Below, piece by piece: positions 25,821-34,533 of a stretch of 64,000 nucleotides of DNA. The stretch's first letter is position 1, and each line of letters opens with the position of its first letter. The position numbers and the translations under genes are program-made. Source of the DNA: Microbacterium sp. EST19A (GTDB lineage: Bacteria; Actinomycetota; Actinomycetes; Actinomycetales; Microbacteriaceae); contig NZ_JAHXYZ010000004.1 of NCBI RefSeq assembly GCF_019969685.1, forward strand, positions 186,001-250,000. Reading direction: 5' to 3'. The notes beneath the pieces were generated by a model. The model ran no database searches. It saw nothing but the letters and a program-made list of their open reading frames with translations, and was not told where the DNA came from.

Positions 25821-26236
25821 GCGACGATTCCCGCGCGGGGGAGGAGGGGAGCGTGCTGCTCCTGACGCTCGGGTACGTGCTGCTGGCGATCGCCGTCGTC
25901 TTCGTCTGCGTGTGCGCGACAGACCTGTACATCGCGCAGAAGCGGCTCGATGCCCTGGCCGATTCAACCGCGCTCGCCGGAGCCGACGGCTTCACGCTGC
26001 AGGTCGAGGGTGACGCGGTGAGGGCGGAACTGACCGATGCCGGCGTCGAAGAGCAGGCGTCGGCACTGGTGGAGGCGCTGCCCGGCGACGCCGAACTCGT
26101 CGACGCCGCGACGCCGGACGGGGTCTCTGCCCGGGTCACGGTCGCGGCGACGTGGCGTCCGCCGCTGTTCTCGCCCTTCGTCCCTGACGGGGTGGCGCTG
26201 GAGTCGACGGCGACGAGCCGCACCGCGCTGCGGTGA
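25817..26236 (+). CDS. TadG-like pilus-associated protein
   Basis: 139 residues. EEGSVLLLTLGYVLLAIAVVFVCVCATDLYIAQKRLDALADSTALAGADG is the Tad_N pattern (Gly-Ser, one helix, then a helix rich in Ala with a conserved Asp-Ser-x-Ala-Leu-Ala). The rest is a short secreted domain. It is the last gene of the pilin cluster. GTG 25817 overlaps the preceding stop by 4 bp (GTGA). A longer frame lies inside the preceding gene and is rejected. Confidence 0.75.
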   Translation: MSDDSRAGEEGSVLLLTLGYVLLAIAVVFVCVCATDLYIAQKRLDALADSTALAGADGFTLQVEGDAVRAELTDAGVEEQASALVEALPGDAELVDAATPDGVSARVTVAATWRPPLFSPFVPDGVALESTATSRTALR

Positions 26237-26244
26237 GGCGCGTA

Positions 26245-26805
26245 CTAGCGCTGCGAACGCAGGCGATCCCGCAACCCTGTCAGTCGCGGCTCGAGCTGCA
26301 TCGGCACCTCGGCCGGAAGCGCGTCCACCGGCCACCACCGCACATCTTCGGACTCGTCACTCACGGTCAACGTGATCGTCGGGTCGACGATCACGGCGAT
26401 CCCGATGTCGAGGTGCGAGGCGCAGCGCCCGAAGCGGGACGACAACCCGTGGTGGTCCAGGTCGTAGACCAGGGGAGTGGTCGGGGTCGCGGACACGATG
26501 CCGGTCTCCTCGCGCAGCTCGCGCAGCGCCGCATCCACGATCGACTCGTCGCCCTCCTCGGCGTGACCACCGGGCTGCACCCAGAACCGGCCCTTGCCGT
26601 GGAACACGAGCAGCGTCTGCGTGAGCGTCTCGTCGAACACGACGCACGAGGCCGTGGCGTGATCGGGGCCGGAGTCCCGCGACACCGGCCCGGATTCGTC
26701 GGCGAAGAACGCGGCGAAGTCGGCCTGAGCCGCACGCTCCCGCTCCGACCTCGGCACGAGATCAGCGACGAGCCGATGGACATCAGCGGACAGCAGCCGA
26801 CTCAT
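26245..26805 (-). CDS. NUDIX hydrolase
   Basis: 186 residues. The NUDIX box begins GGHAEEGDES and continues to RELREETG (residues about 95-117), matching GX5EX7REUXEEXGU. GRFWVQPGG precedes it. It hydrolyses a nucleoside diphosphate linked to some moiety; the substrate is unknown, though HGKGRFWVQPGG resembles 8-oxo-dGTPase/isopentenyl-type members. ATG 26805 overlaps the stop of the upstream MFS gene (ATGA), so the two form one operon. Confidence 0.85.
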   Translation of the reverse strand: MSRLLSADVHRLVADLVPRSERERAAQADFAAFFADESGPVSRDSGPDHATASCVVFDETLTQTLLVFHGKGRFWVQPGGHAEEGDESIVDAALRELREETGIVSATPTTPLVYDLDHHGLSSRFGRCASHLDIGIAVIVDPTITLTVSDESEDVRWWPVDALPAEVPMQLEPRLTGLRDRLRSQR

Positions 26806-28082
26806 TCGTCCTCCACCTCGTCTTCCGGTTCCGGCCTCGTGCGCGGAACGAACTTCGGGATCCACCGGATGAACCCGGCGGCACCGAGCAGGCTGATCAC
26901 GCCCATCGCCGCCGCCGCGAACGGCAGCGCAGCGACCGCGGTGATCGCTGCGACGAGCAGCGGGGCGACGGCGCCACCGGCATCCGTCAGCGTGCGCCAC
27001 GATCCGAGGAACGCCGCCGGTTCGCGCTTCGGCGCGACGTCGGCACCGAGCGTCAGCAGGATGCCGCTCGACAGGCCGTTGCCGACGCCGAGCACGCCGG
27101 CGAACATGCCGAACCACAGCACCGACGCGTCGAGGTCATGCGTGAACGACATCGCGAGGAACCCGGCACCCATCAGCACCATCGCGGGCATCGCCGCCCA
27201 CAGCCGGCCGAATCGGTCCATCACCTGGCCGCTCGCGTAGAAGAGGGCGAAGTCGATCGCTCCCGAGACGCCCACGACCAACGCGATCGTGGATGCGTCG
27301 AGCCCCAGAGAGAGACCCCACAGCGGCAGGATCACCTGCCGCGCCGAGCGCACCGCCGACAGAGATGCCGCCGCCAGGCCGAGACGGCCGAGCACCGCGC
27401 GCTGCTGCCACATCGTGCGGAAGATGCCGGCGCGCTCGATCGTCGGGATCGACCCGCTCACCGGCTCCCCGGAATCCTCGGCGTACCGCACATGCGTGAT
27501 CGCGGGGATCGTCTTCTCCGGATCAGGACCGAAGAGCACGAGCGCGACCATCACGACCAGACACCCGAGGAAGAACCAGATCGCCGCGGCTTCGGTGCCG
27601 AAGAGCTGCAGGAGACCCGCGGCGACGAAGGGGCCGATGAAGATGCCGAGCCGGAAGCTGCCGCCCAGCAGCGACAGGGAGCGCGCGCGGAACTCGACGG
27701 GCACGCGCGTCGTCATGAACGCGTGCCGAGCGAGACCGAAGGCCGCCGCGCACATGCCGAGCAGGAAGACGGATGCCGCGAGCACGGCGAGCGAGGGTGC
27801 GAGCACCATTCCGACCGCGGCGAGGATGGCGATCACGCCCGCGATCACCATCGTGTAGCGCTCACCGATGCGACCGACGGCCCAGCCGGCGGGAAGATTT
27901 CCGCAGAGCTGACCGACGACGAGACCGGACGTGACGAGTGCGGCGAAGGCCACATCCGCGCCCATGGAGGACGCGATCACAGGGATGAGCGGGATGACGG
28001 CGCCCTCGCCCAGAGCGAAGAGGATCGTCGGCAGGTACACCATCGGTCCGAACTGCCGGAGGACCGAGGACGCACTGCTCAC
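26802..28082 (-). CDS. MFS transporter
   Basis: 426 residues with twelve hydrophobic segments and a central charged loop (about residues 195-225). LPAGWAVGRIGERYTMVIAG between segments 2 and 3 is the GxxxDR/GR-type MFS motif A. It is probably a drug or metabolite efflux pump; the substrate is unknown. The C terminus is acidic. The GTG start at 28082 lies 6 nt after TAGCGT (28089-28094, minus strand), a leaderless arrangement. It is divergent from prfB and coupled to the NUDIX gene. Confidence 0.88.
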   Translation of the reverse strand: MSSASSVLRQFGPMVYLPTILFALGEGAVIPLIPVIASSMGADVAFAALVTSGLVVGQLCGNLPAGWAVGRIGERYTMVIAGVIAILAAVGMVLAPSLAVLAASVFLLGMCAAAFGLARHAFMTTRVPVEFRARSLSLLGGSFRLGIFIGPFVAAGLLQLFGTEAAAIWFFLGCLVVMVALVLFGPDPEKTIPAITHVRYAEDSGEPVSGSIPTIERAGIFRTMWQQRAVLGRLGLAAASLSAVRSARQVILPLWGLSLGLDASTIALVVGVSGAIDFALFYASGQVMDRFGRLWAAMPAMVLMGAGFLAMSFTHDLDASVLWFGMFAGVLGVGNGLSSGILLTLGADVAPKREPAAFLGSWRTLTDAGGAVAPLLVAAITAVAALPFAAAAMGVISLLGAAGFIRWIPKFVPRTRPEPEDEVEDE

Positions 28083-28164
28083 GCTCTCACGCTACTCCGG
28101 TCGTCGTCGTGCTCCGGACACGAGCGTCCCCGCGCGAGCAGGCGGCACGTTAGGCTGAGGTGTC

Positions 28165-29274
28165 ATGCTCGAACTAGATCTCTCCGCCGAAATCCAGGCG
28201 CTCAGGCACACCTTCGGCGACATCAGCGAGGTCGTCGATGTCTCCCACCTCCGCGACGAGATCGCGAGGCTCAGCGAGGAGGCCGGCGCCCCCGACCTCT
28301 GGGACGACACCGAGCGCGCGCAGAAGGTGACGAGTGCGCTCAGCCACCGTCAGTCCGAGCTCGCCCGGATCACCGGCATCGCCTCGCGCCTCGACGACCT
28401 CGAAGTGCTCATCGGCCTCGCCAACGAGATGGGCGACGAGGAGTCCGCGCAGGAGGCCCGCACCGAGCTCGCGGCACTCACCGACGTCATCAACCAGCTC
28501 GAGGTGCAGACGCTCCTCGACGGCGAATACGACGAGCGCTCCGCGATCATCACCATCCGCTCCGGCGCCGGCGGCGACGACGCCACCGACTTCGCCGAGA
28601 TGCTCATGCGCATGTACCTGCGCTGGGCCGAGCGGCACAAGTACCCCGTCAAGGTCATGGACACGTCTTACGCCGAGGGTGCAGGCATCAAGTCCGCGAC
28701 CTTCGAGATCGACGCGCCCTACGCCTTCGGCACCGTCTCGGTCGAGGCCGGCACGCACCGCCTCGCCCGCATCAGCCCGTTCGGCTCCGCCGACAAGCGC
28801 CAGACGTCGTTCGCCGCCGTCGAGGTCATCCCGCTGATGGAAGAGGCGACCGAGGTCGAGATCCCCGAGAACGACATCCGCGTCGACGTCTTCCGCTCAT
28901 CCGGCCCCGGTGGGCAGTCCGTCAACACGACCGACTCGGCCGTGCGCCTCACGCACCTCCCGACCGGCATCGTCGTGTCGATGCAGAACGAGAAGTCGCA
29001 GATCCAGAACCGCGCAGCGGCCATGCGCGTGCTGCAGACCCGTCTGCTGCTGCAGCAGAAGGAGCAGGAAGCGGCGAAGAAGAAGGAGCTGGCGGGAAAC
29101 ATCACCGCGAGCTGGGGCGACCAGATGCGCTCGTACTTCCTCTACGGCCAGCAGCTCGTCAAGGATCTGCGCACCGGGCAGGAATCCGGAAACCCGGCCG
29201 CTGTGTTCGACGGCGACCTCGACGACTTCATCTCGGCCGGCATCCGCTGGCGCAAGCGCAAGATCGAGGACTGA
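28165..29274 (+). CDS. prfB: Peptide chain release factor 2
   Basis: 369 residues. RISPFGSADKRQTSF holds the SPF tripeptide that reads UGA/UAA, and SSGPGGQSVNTTDSA holds the GGQ motif that triggers peptidyl-tRNA hydrolysis. The frame is continuous, so the autoregulatory +1 frameshift of many prfB genes is absent. TAGGCT at 28151-28156 is 8 nt before the ATG. A strong terminator follows. In many bacteria prfB is next to ftsEX; here the two are 2.7 kb apart, separated by two DUF2510 genes. Confidence 0.97.
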   Translation: MLELDLSAEIQALRHTFGDISEVVDVSHLRDEIARLSEEAGAPDLWDDTERAQKVTSALSHRQSELARITGIASRLDDLEVLIGLANEMGDEESAQEARTELAALTDVINQLEVQTLLDGEYDERSAIITIRSGAGGDDATDFAEMLMRMYLRWAERHKYPVKVMDTSYAEGAGIKSATFEIDAPYAFGTVSVEAGTHRLARISPFGSADKRQTSFAAVEVIPLMEEATEVEIPENDIRVDVFRSSGPGGQSVNTTDSAVRLTHLPTGIVVSMQNEKSQIQNRAAAMRVLQTRLLLQQKEQEAAKKKELAGNITASWGDQMRSYFLYGQQLVKDLRTGQESGNPAAVFDGDLDDFISAGIRWRKRKIED

Positions 29275-29280
29275 GTCCAC

Positions 29281-29314
29281 GAAGAAGGCCCCGGATCATT
29301 CCGGGGCCTTCTTT
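29281..29314 (+). terminator. Intrinsic terminator of prfB
   Basis: A 13-bp near-perfect stem (AAGAAGGCCCCGG and complement) with a 6-nt loop ATCATT and T residues at the end. It begins 7 bp after the prfB stop and, being symmetric, can also serve the convergent gene. Confidence 0.9.
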
Positions 29315-29327
29315 CGTGTGCGAAGGC

Positions 29328-30410
29328 TCAGCGCGCGGCGCCCTGCAGGGAACCGGTGACCTCGTCATAGCTGAACACGATGCAGTGGACGGTGCGGTCG
29401 TTCCACCGGTTCCACGATCCCTGCGTCGGCGAGTACGGGTAGATGTCGAGTTCGGATGCGTCGTACGACAGCCCGACGAATCCCTCGAACTGGTCGCGGC
29501 AGCCTTCCCAGGCGAGTTCGTAGATCGCGTCATCGCCCGGGTATTCGCCGTCGGGAAGGTCGTACTTGTAGAAGACCTCGTCGGTGTGCGGCAGATCGCA
29601 CGGCACCACCGGCACCTCGAAGACCTCGGTCTCTTCCTCGTCGTATTCCACGAGCGGGATGCAGTCGCCGACGGCGAGCTCATCGAACGACACCATCTCG
29701 GCGCCCTCGATCTCCGAAGGATCCTCTGCTCCCTGCGCCGAGTCGTCGGTCGACGGCCGCGCGCTCGGGGAGCCGACCGGCCCGGGGCCGGCTTCGACGC
29801 TCGAGTCGAGTCCGACGGCGATGAGGGAAACGGCGAGGGCCAGGATCGTGCCGAACACCGTGACGCCCATGCCCGTGATCCCCGGCCACTTCGTGCCGCG
29901 GAGGAACAGCGAGACGAGGGAGACGACGAAGGCGATGCCGAGAACGACCCAGCCGATCACCGCGATCGGCGGCACGCACGCGAGCACGACGCCGACCACG
30001 GCCGCGCCGAGCCCGATGAGTCCCAGCACCGAGATCTTGCGCGCGGGCGCCGGCGTCGGCATCCCGGGTGCGGCCGCATATCCCTGAGCGGCGCCGGGAT
30101 ACGCCGCGACCGACGGATATGACGGAGCTTCTGCTGCACCGGGATACCCCGCGGCCTGAGGCTGCAGGGAGTATGGCGGTGCGAATGGCTCGGGATCGGC
30201 GGCGCCGGTGAGCGAGACCTCCGACGGCAGCGCCGCAGCAGGCTCGACCGCCGGTTGCGCGGCCGGATCGGCGGCGGGTTCTACGGCCGTCTCCGTCGGG
30301 CCCTCCGGGCTGGGGTGCGGGACGGCGCGAACATGCGCCGTCCACTGCTGCCCGTCCCACCACCGCAGGTTTCCGGATCCGTCGTCGTACCAGCCGGCAG
30401 GTGTCGTCAT
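29328..30410 (-). CDS. DUF2510 membrane protein with Septum_form-type domain
   Basis: 360 residues. The DUF2510 domain (residues 1-24, PAGWYDDGSGNLRWWDGQQW) is followed by a Pro/Ala/Glu-rich linker with SYPSVAAYPG-like repeats, two membrane segments around 145-225 (IAVIGWVVLGIAFVVSLVSLF), then an outer domain with VGDCIPL...VPCDLPHTDEVF...YPGDDAI...GCRDQF...DRTVHCIVF. Its Cys spacing matches the actinobacterial septum-formation domain. It may be an envelope protein linked to division, but this is inferred from the family name. AGGAAAG precedes the ATG. It is paralogous to the next gene. Confidence 0.75.
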   Translation of the reverse strand: MTTPAGWYDDGSGNLRWWDGQQWTAHVRAVPHPSPEGPTETAVEPAADPAAQPAVEPAAALPSEVSLTGAADPEPFAPPYSLQPQAAGYPGAAEAPSYPSVAAYPGAAQGYAAAPGMPTPAPARKISVLGLIGLGAAVVGVVLACVPPIAVIGWVVLGIAFVVSLVSLFLRGTKWPGITGMGVTVFGTILALAVSLIAVGLDSSVEAGPGPVGSPSARPSTDDSAQGAEDPSEIEGAEMVSFDELAVGDCIPLVEYDEEETEVFEVPVVPCDLPHTDEVFYKYDLPDGEYPGDDAIYELAWEGCRDQFEGFVGLSYDASELDIYPYSPTQGSWNRWNDRTVHCIVFSYDEVTGSLQGAAR

Positions 30411-30444
30411 CGATCTTTCCTGTTGTCTGTGCTTCTGTCGGCGC

Positions 30445-31830
30445 TCAGCCGGCCGAAGGCTCCACCGTCACTCGGGCGACCTCCTGGAAGAGCTCATCCG
30501 TGATGATGATGACATACGAGCCGCTCTGCGCGACGTCGAACGACACGCTGCCCTGCGTGGACTGCCCTGCCGGCAGCTCGCTGCCCTCGAGAGTGGCATC
30601 GCCGAAGATGTCGTAGTCCCCGGCGGTACCCTCTGCCGTCTCGACCGAGAAGTAGAGCGGGTTGACGTAGGTGGTGCCGTCGAGGGTCTCCCACGTCAGG
30701 TCGATGAGCAGGTAGCCGCCGTTGGTGGGGTCGAAGCCGGAGTCGTTCGTCGCACTCCACGAGGCCGAGGTCACGGTGACCTCGGCGGTGCCGGAGAGCT
30801 GCTTCACGGTCACGGGCTCGCCCATCGACCCTTCTGCGACATCGGTGGGCGTCGTGCCGTCGTCGGTGCCCTCATCCGTGCCGTCGTCGGTGCCGGAGTC
30901 GAAGGTCGGCATCGGATCGGGGATCGAGTCGTCGATCTGGCTCGCGAGAGCGAAGAGGAAGACGAATCCCATGATGACGGCGACGATCGCGCCGAGCACG
31001 GAGACTCCGAGTCCGGTGATGCCCGGCCACTTCTTGCCCTTCAGGAAGAGCGAGATGAGCGACACGATGAAGCCGGCTGCGAGCAGGACCCACGCGAACG
31101 GCAGGGTGAAGGGGATGAAGGAGAGGATCAGGCCGAGGGCTGCGAGGCCGAGCCCGACGAGTCCGAGCACCGAGATCTTCTTCGGCCCGGTCGGTGCGCC
31201 CGCTGCATAGGGTGCGGATGCCGGGTAGCCGCCAGCTGCGTACGCGCCGGGAGCCGCGTATGCCGGCTGAGAGGCGTAGGCGCCGCTTGCGGGCGGATAG
31301 GTACCGGTGGCAGCGGGGTACGCGGGGGCTGCCGCGCCGGGGTACCCAGGAGCGCCGCCCGGGGGGACGGGCAGCGGGGGCACCGGCGGGACGGTCGCGG
31401 CGGCACCCGGGTAGAGGGAGCCGTCGAGGGGCGTCGTCGGCGCGGTGGCGCCAGGAGCGGCGAACGCGGCCGTCTGCGACGCGTCGTCGGGGGCGGGGGC
31501 TGCCCAGTCGCGCGGGGCTTCGGGAGCGATGACCGTCTCCTCGACCGGCGCCTCCACGGATGCTTCCGCAGCGATCGGGGTCTCGTCGGCGGCCGGAGCC
31601 TGCTCGACGGGCGTCTCGGGAACGGCGGGAATCTCGGGAGCGGCGGGAACCTCGGGTTCGGCAGGGATCTCGGGTTCGGCAGGGATCTCGGCCACAGCCG
31701 GCACCTCGGCCGCAGCAGCGGTCTCGGGCGCCGCGGGGGCCTCCGGAGCGAAGTGCTCGGTCCACTGCTGGCCGTCCCACCAGCGCTGGCGTCCGGATCC
31801 GTCGTCGTACCAACCGGCAGGTGTCGTCAT
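30445..31830 (-). CDS. DUF2510 membrane protein with DUF4352-like domain
   Basis: 461 residues. The first 24 residues are almost identical to those of the preceding gene (PAGWYDDGSGRQRWWDGQQW). Next come about 200 residues of EIPAEPEIPAEPEVP and Tyr/Pro/Ala repeats, two to three membrane segments (VLLAAGFIVSLISLF and a VLGAIVAVIMGFVFLFAL segment), and an immunoglobulin-like outer domain of about 125 residues with TVTSASWSATNDSGF...GGYLLIDLTWE typical of DUF4352. Function unknown. ATG 31830 has GGGGGA upstream. A TATACAT box near 31885 (minus strand) may be its -10. Confidence 0.72.
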   Translation of the reverse strand: MTTPAGWYDDGSGRQRWWDGQQWTEHFAPEAPAAPETAAAAEVPAVAEIPAEPEIPAEPEVPAAPEIPAVPETPVEQAPAADETPIAAEASVEAPVEETVIAPEAPRDWAAPAPDDASQTAAFAAPGATAPTTPLDGSLYPGAAATVPPVPPLPVPPGGAPGYPGAAAPAYPAATGTYPPASGAYASQPAYAAPGAYAAGGYPASAPYAAGAPTGPKKISVLGLVGLGLAALGLILSFIPFTLPFAWVLLAAGFIVSLISLFLKGKKWPGITGLGVSVLGAIVAVIMGFVFLFALASQIDDSIPDPMPTFDSGTDDGTDEGTDDGTTPTDVAEGSMGEPVTVKQLSGTAEVTVTSASWSATNDSGFDPTNGGYLLIDLTWETLDGTTYVNPLYFSVETAEGTAGDYDIFGDATLEGSELPAGQSTQGSVSFDVAQSGSYVIIITDELFQEVARVTVEPSAG

Positions 31831-32008
31831 GGTGTCCCCCTCGAAGTCGTCGGCGCGCGCGGAATCGCGTGAACCGCCACTCCATGTATAGCAGTGGGAG
31901 ACGACGTCGATCGGGCCTATCCCCTGGGGAGGAATCCCCATTGCGCCCTCGGCCGCGCGGGGTGTCGCTCGCGGCCAGGCGAGAGGCCGCGCTTAGGCTC
32001 GTAGCGCC

Positions 32009-33079
32009 ATGATTCGGTTCGAGAACGTCACGAAACGTTACCGCGGGACGTCCAAGCCCGCCCTGTCCGGTGTCGACTTCGAGGTGCAGCGCGGAGAGTT
32101 CGTCTTCCTCGTCGGCGCCTCGGGTTCCGGCAAGTCCTCCTGTCTGCGGTTGATCCTGCGCGAGGACGTGCCCACCTCGGGCCGCGTCGCCGTGCTCGGG
32201 CGCGACCTGCGCTCGCTCGCGAACCGCAAGGTGCCGTACTTCCGGCGCCACATCGGTTCGGTGTTCCAGGACTTCCGCCTCCTCCCGTCGAAGACGGTGT
32301 ACCAGAACGTGGCGTTCACGCTGCAGGTCACGGGGTCGTCGCGCGGGTTCATCCAGCAGGCCGTTCCCGAGGCGCTCGCCCTCGTCGGCCTCGACGGCAA
32401 GCAGAAGCGCATGCCGCACGAGCTCTCCGGAGGCGAGCAGCAGCGCGTCGCGATCGCCCGTGCGCTGGTGAACCGCCCACAGGTGCTGCTGGCCGACGAG
32501 CCGACCGGAAACCTCGATCCCGCGACCTCGGTCGACATCATGCAGCTCCTCGCGCGGATCAACGCCGGAGGCACCACGGTGCTGATGGCCACGCACGAGG
32601 CCGGCTTCGTCGATGCGATGCAGCGCCGAGTGATCGAGCTCAGCGATGGCGAGATGGTGCGCGACGAGGTGCACGGCGGCTACGGCGACACCTCGAACAT
32701 CCCGCGCCTCGTGCCCGAGGAGGTGCGCGGAGCCGCAGCGGCCGCCGCGTTGACCGCCGTGCAGGAGGTGCAGCGCCAGACCGCGGATCTCTCCGTGGTC
32801 CGGGCCGCTCTCGCCGAGGAGCTCAGCGCGCAGCGCAAGGCCGCGGCCTCCGCTCCCGCTCCGGCGCCCGCGCCCGCGCCCGTCGCCGAGCCCCAGCCCC
32901 GATCGGCGCCTGAGCCGACCGCGGTCGAAGCGGTCGAGACCGTCGAGGAGACTCCGGCCTCCGTGGGTCCTCGCACCCATCCCATCGTGCTGCCGCAGGT
33001 CGACGTCGCAGAGCTCGGGGTCGCCGACCGACTCGGTCTGTCCGACGACGAGGCCGAGGAAGTGGGCCCGACCTCATGA
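32009..33079 (+). CDS. ftsE: Cell division ATP-binding protein FtsE with extended C terminus
   Basis: 356 residues. Residues 1-225 are a complete FtsE: Walker [10 protein letters not shown], signature LSGGEQQR, Walker [14 protein letters not shown]. The other 130 residues, absent from the usual 229-residue FtsE, comprise a helical stretch and an [14 protein letters not shown]-like Pro/Ala-rich tail ending in an acidic segment. FtsEX regulates peptidoglycan hydrolases at the septum. TAGGCT (31994-31999) is 9 nt before the ATG. The gene overlaps ftsX by 4 bp. Confidence 0.93.
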   Translation: MIRFENVTKRYRGTSKPALSGVDFEVQRGEFVFLVGASGSGKSSCLRLILREDVPTSGRVAVLGRDLRSLANRKVPYFRRHIGSVFQDFRLLPSKTVYQNVAFTLQVTGSSRGFIQQAVPEALALVGLDGKQKRMPHELSGGEQQRVAIARALVNRPQVLLADEPTGNLDPATSVDIMQLLARINAGGTTVLMATHEAGFVDAMQRRVIELSDGEMVRDEVHGGYGDTSNIPRLVPEEVRGAAAAAALTAVQEVQRQTADLSVVRAALAEELSAQRKAAASAPAPAPAPAPVAEPQPRSAPEPTAVEAVETVEETPASVGPRTHPIVLPQVDVAELGVADRLGLSDDEAEEVGPTS

Positions 33080-33990
33080 GAATCGGCCTGATCCTGACCG
33101 AGGCCCTGGGCGGCCTCCGGCGCAACATCTCGATGGTGATCTCCGTCGTGCTCGTCACCTTCGTGTCTCTGACCTTCGTGGGCGCGGCGATCCTGATGCA
33201 GTCTCAGATCGGCGTCATGCGCGGCTACTGGGCGGAGCGCGCCCAGGTCGCGGTGTACATGTGCTCGGAAGTCTCGGAGGCGGAGACCTGCGTCGACGGC
33301 GCGGCCAGCGAGGAGCAGGTCGAAGCCGTCCGCGCACAGCTCGAGGGCGACGCGCTCTCGCCGCTCATCAGTTCGATGACCTTCGACACCAAGGAGGAGA
33401 CCTACGAGAAGCTCGTCGAGCAGCTCGGTGCGGAGCAGGCGAGCGTGCTGACGCCCGACCAGGCGTTCGAGGTCTTCTTCGTCACGATGAAGGATCCGGG
33501 GCAGTCGCAGGTGCTCGCCGAGGCCTTCAGCGGACAGGCGGGAGTGGAGCAGGTCCAGGATCAGCTCCAGTACCTCGAACCGCTGTTCTCGGCACTGACC
33601 GTCGCGACCTACATCGCCGTCGGCATAGCGGTCCTGATGCTCATCGCGGCCACGCTGCTGATCGGTACGACCATCCGATTGTCGGCGTACGCGCGGCGCA
33701 AGGAGATCGGCATCATGCGCCTCGTCGGCGCCTCGAACCGCTTCATCCAGACGCCGTTCGTGCTGGAGGGTGTCTTCGCCGCCTTCCTGGGGTCGGCGCT
33801 GGCCAGCGCGGCCGTCGTCGCCGGTGTGCATTTCGGCGTGAACGGCTACCTCCGAGGACGAGTCCCCTTCATCACGACGTGGATCACGATGGGGGATGCC
33901 GCGCTCGTGGTGCCGGTCCTGATCGGCATCGGCGTGATCCTGGCGGCTCTCTCTGCCGGCTTCGCCATCCGACGCTGGCTGCGCACCTGA
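33076..33990 (+). CDS. ftsX: Cell division protein FtsX
   Basis: 304 residues with four membrane segments: one near residue 20-45, a large extracytoplasmic domain (about 50-175) with a Cys pair ([11 protein letters not shown]), then three segments from about 175. [15 protein letters not shown] is the conserved FtsX-family cytoplasmic loop. It is the membrane partner of FtsE, transmitting ATP hydrolysis to extracellular hydrolases such as RipC-type proteins. Its ATG overlaps the ftsE stop (ATGA). Confidence 0.95.
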   Translation: MRIGLILTEALGGLRRNISMVISVVLVTFVSLTFVGAAILMQSQIGVMRGYWAERAQVAVYMCSEVSEAETCVDGAASEEQVEAVRAQLEGDALSPLISSMTFDTKEETYEKLVEQLGAEQASVLTPDQAFEVFFVTMKDPGQSQVLAEAFSGQAGVEQVQDQLQYLEPLFSALTVATYIAVGIAVLMLIAATLLIGTTIRLSAYARRKEIGIMRLVGASNRFIQTPFVLEGVFAAFLGSALASAAVVAGVHFGVNGYLRGRVPFITTWITMGDAALVVPVLIGIGVILAALSAGFAIRRWLRT

Positions 33991-34048
33991 GGCAGCCCCG
34001 CGCCTGATGTAGGCTGGTGGGCTGGCCACAACAGAGAGCAGGAGCACC

Positions 34049-34525
34049 ATGCCCAGGGAACGCGGGGAGAAGGTCGTCGCGACCAATCGTCGCGCCCGTC
34101 ACGACTACAACATCGAGAAGTCGTACGAGGCGGGAATGGTGCTCACCGGCACCGAGGTCAAGTCGTTGCGTCAGGGTCGTGCGAACCTCAGCGACGGCTA
34201 CGCGTTCGTCAAGGGCAACGAGGTGTTCCTCGACTCCGTGCATATCCCGGAGTACTCCCAGGGGCACTGGACCAACCATTCGGCGAAGCGCATCCGCAAG
34301 CTGCTGCTGCATCGCGCGGAGATCGAGAAGATCGCGCATGCGGTCTCGGCCGGCGGATACACGCTGATCCCGCTCAAGCTCTACTTCTCCGACGGCCGCG
34401 CCAAGGTCGAGATCGCCCTGGCGAAGGGCAAGCGCGAGTACGACAAGCGTCAGACGCTGCGTGAGCGCCAGGACACCCGCGAGGCGGACCGCGCCATGCG
34501 GTTGCGCAACCGCGTCGGGGAGTAG
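34049..34525 (+). CDS. smpB: SsrA-binding protein SmpB
   Basis: 158 residues. It has [34 protein letters not shown] and a basic C-terminal tail ([17 protein letters not shown]). It binds tmRNA and brings it to stalled ribosomes. AGGAG precedes the ATG. A -10 TAGGCT near 34012 gives a short leader. No ssrA (tmRNA) gene follows; the next gene is convergent after 8 bp. Confidence 0.96.
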   Translation: MPRERGEKVVATNRRARHDYNIEKSYEAGMVLTGTEVKSLRQGRANLSDGYAFVKGNEVFLDSVHIPEYSQGHWTNHSAKRIRKLLLHRAEIEKIAHAVSAGGYTLIPLKLYFSDGRAKVEIALAKGKREYDKRQTLRERQDTREADRAMRLRNRVGE

Positions 34526-34533
34526 TCCCGCGT

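Noticed and set aside
28165-28300. Looked for the programmed +1 frameshift of prfB
   Set aside because: The frame is continuous from ATG through the conserved N terminus with no in-frame TGA.
34526-34533. Looked for ssrA (tmRNA) next to smpB
   Set aside because: Only 8 bp separate smpB from the convergent peptidase gene; no tmRNA here.
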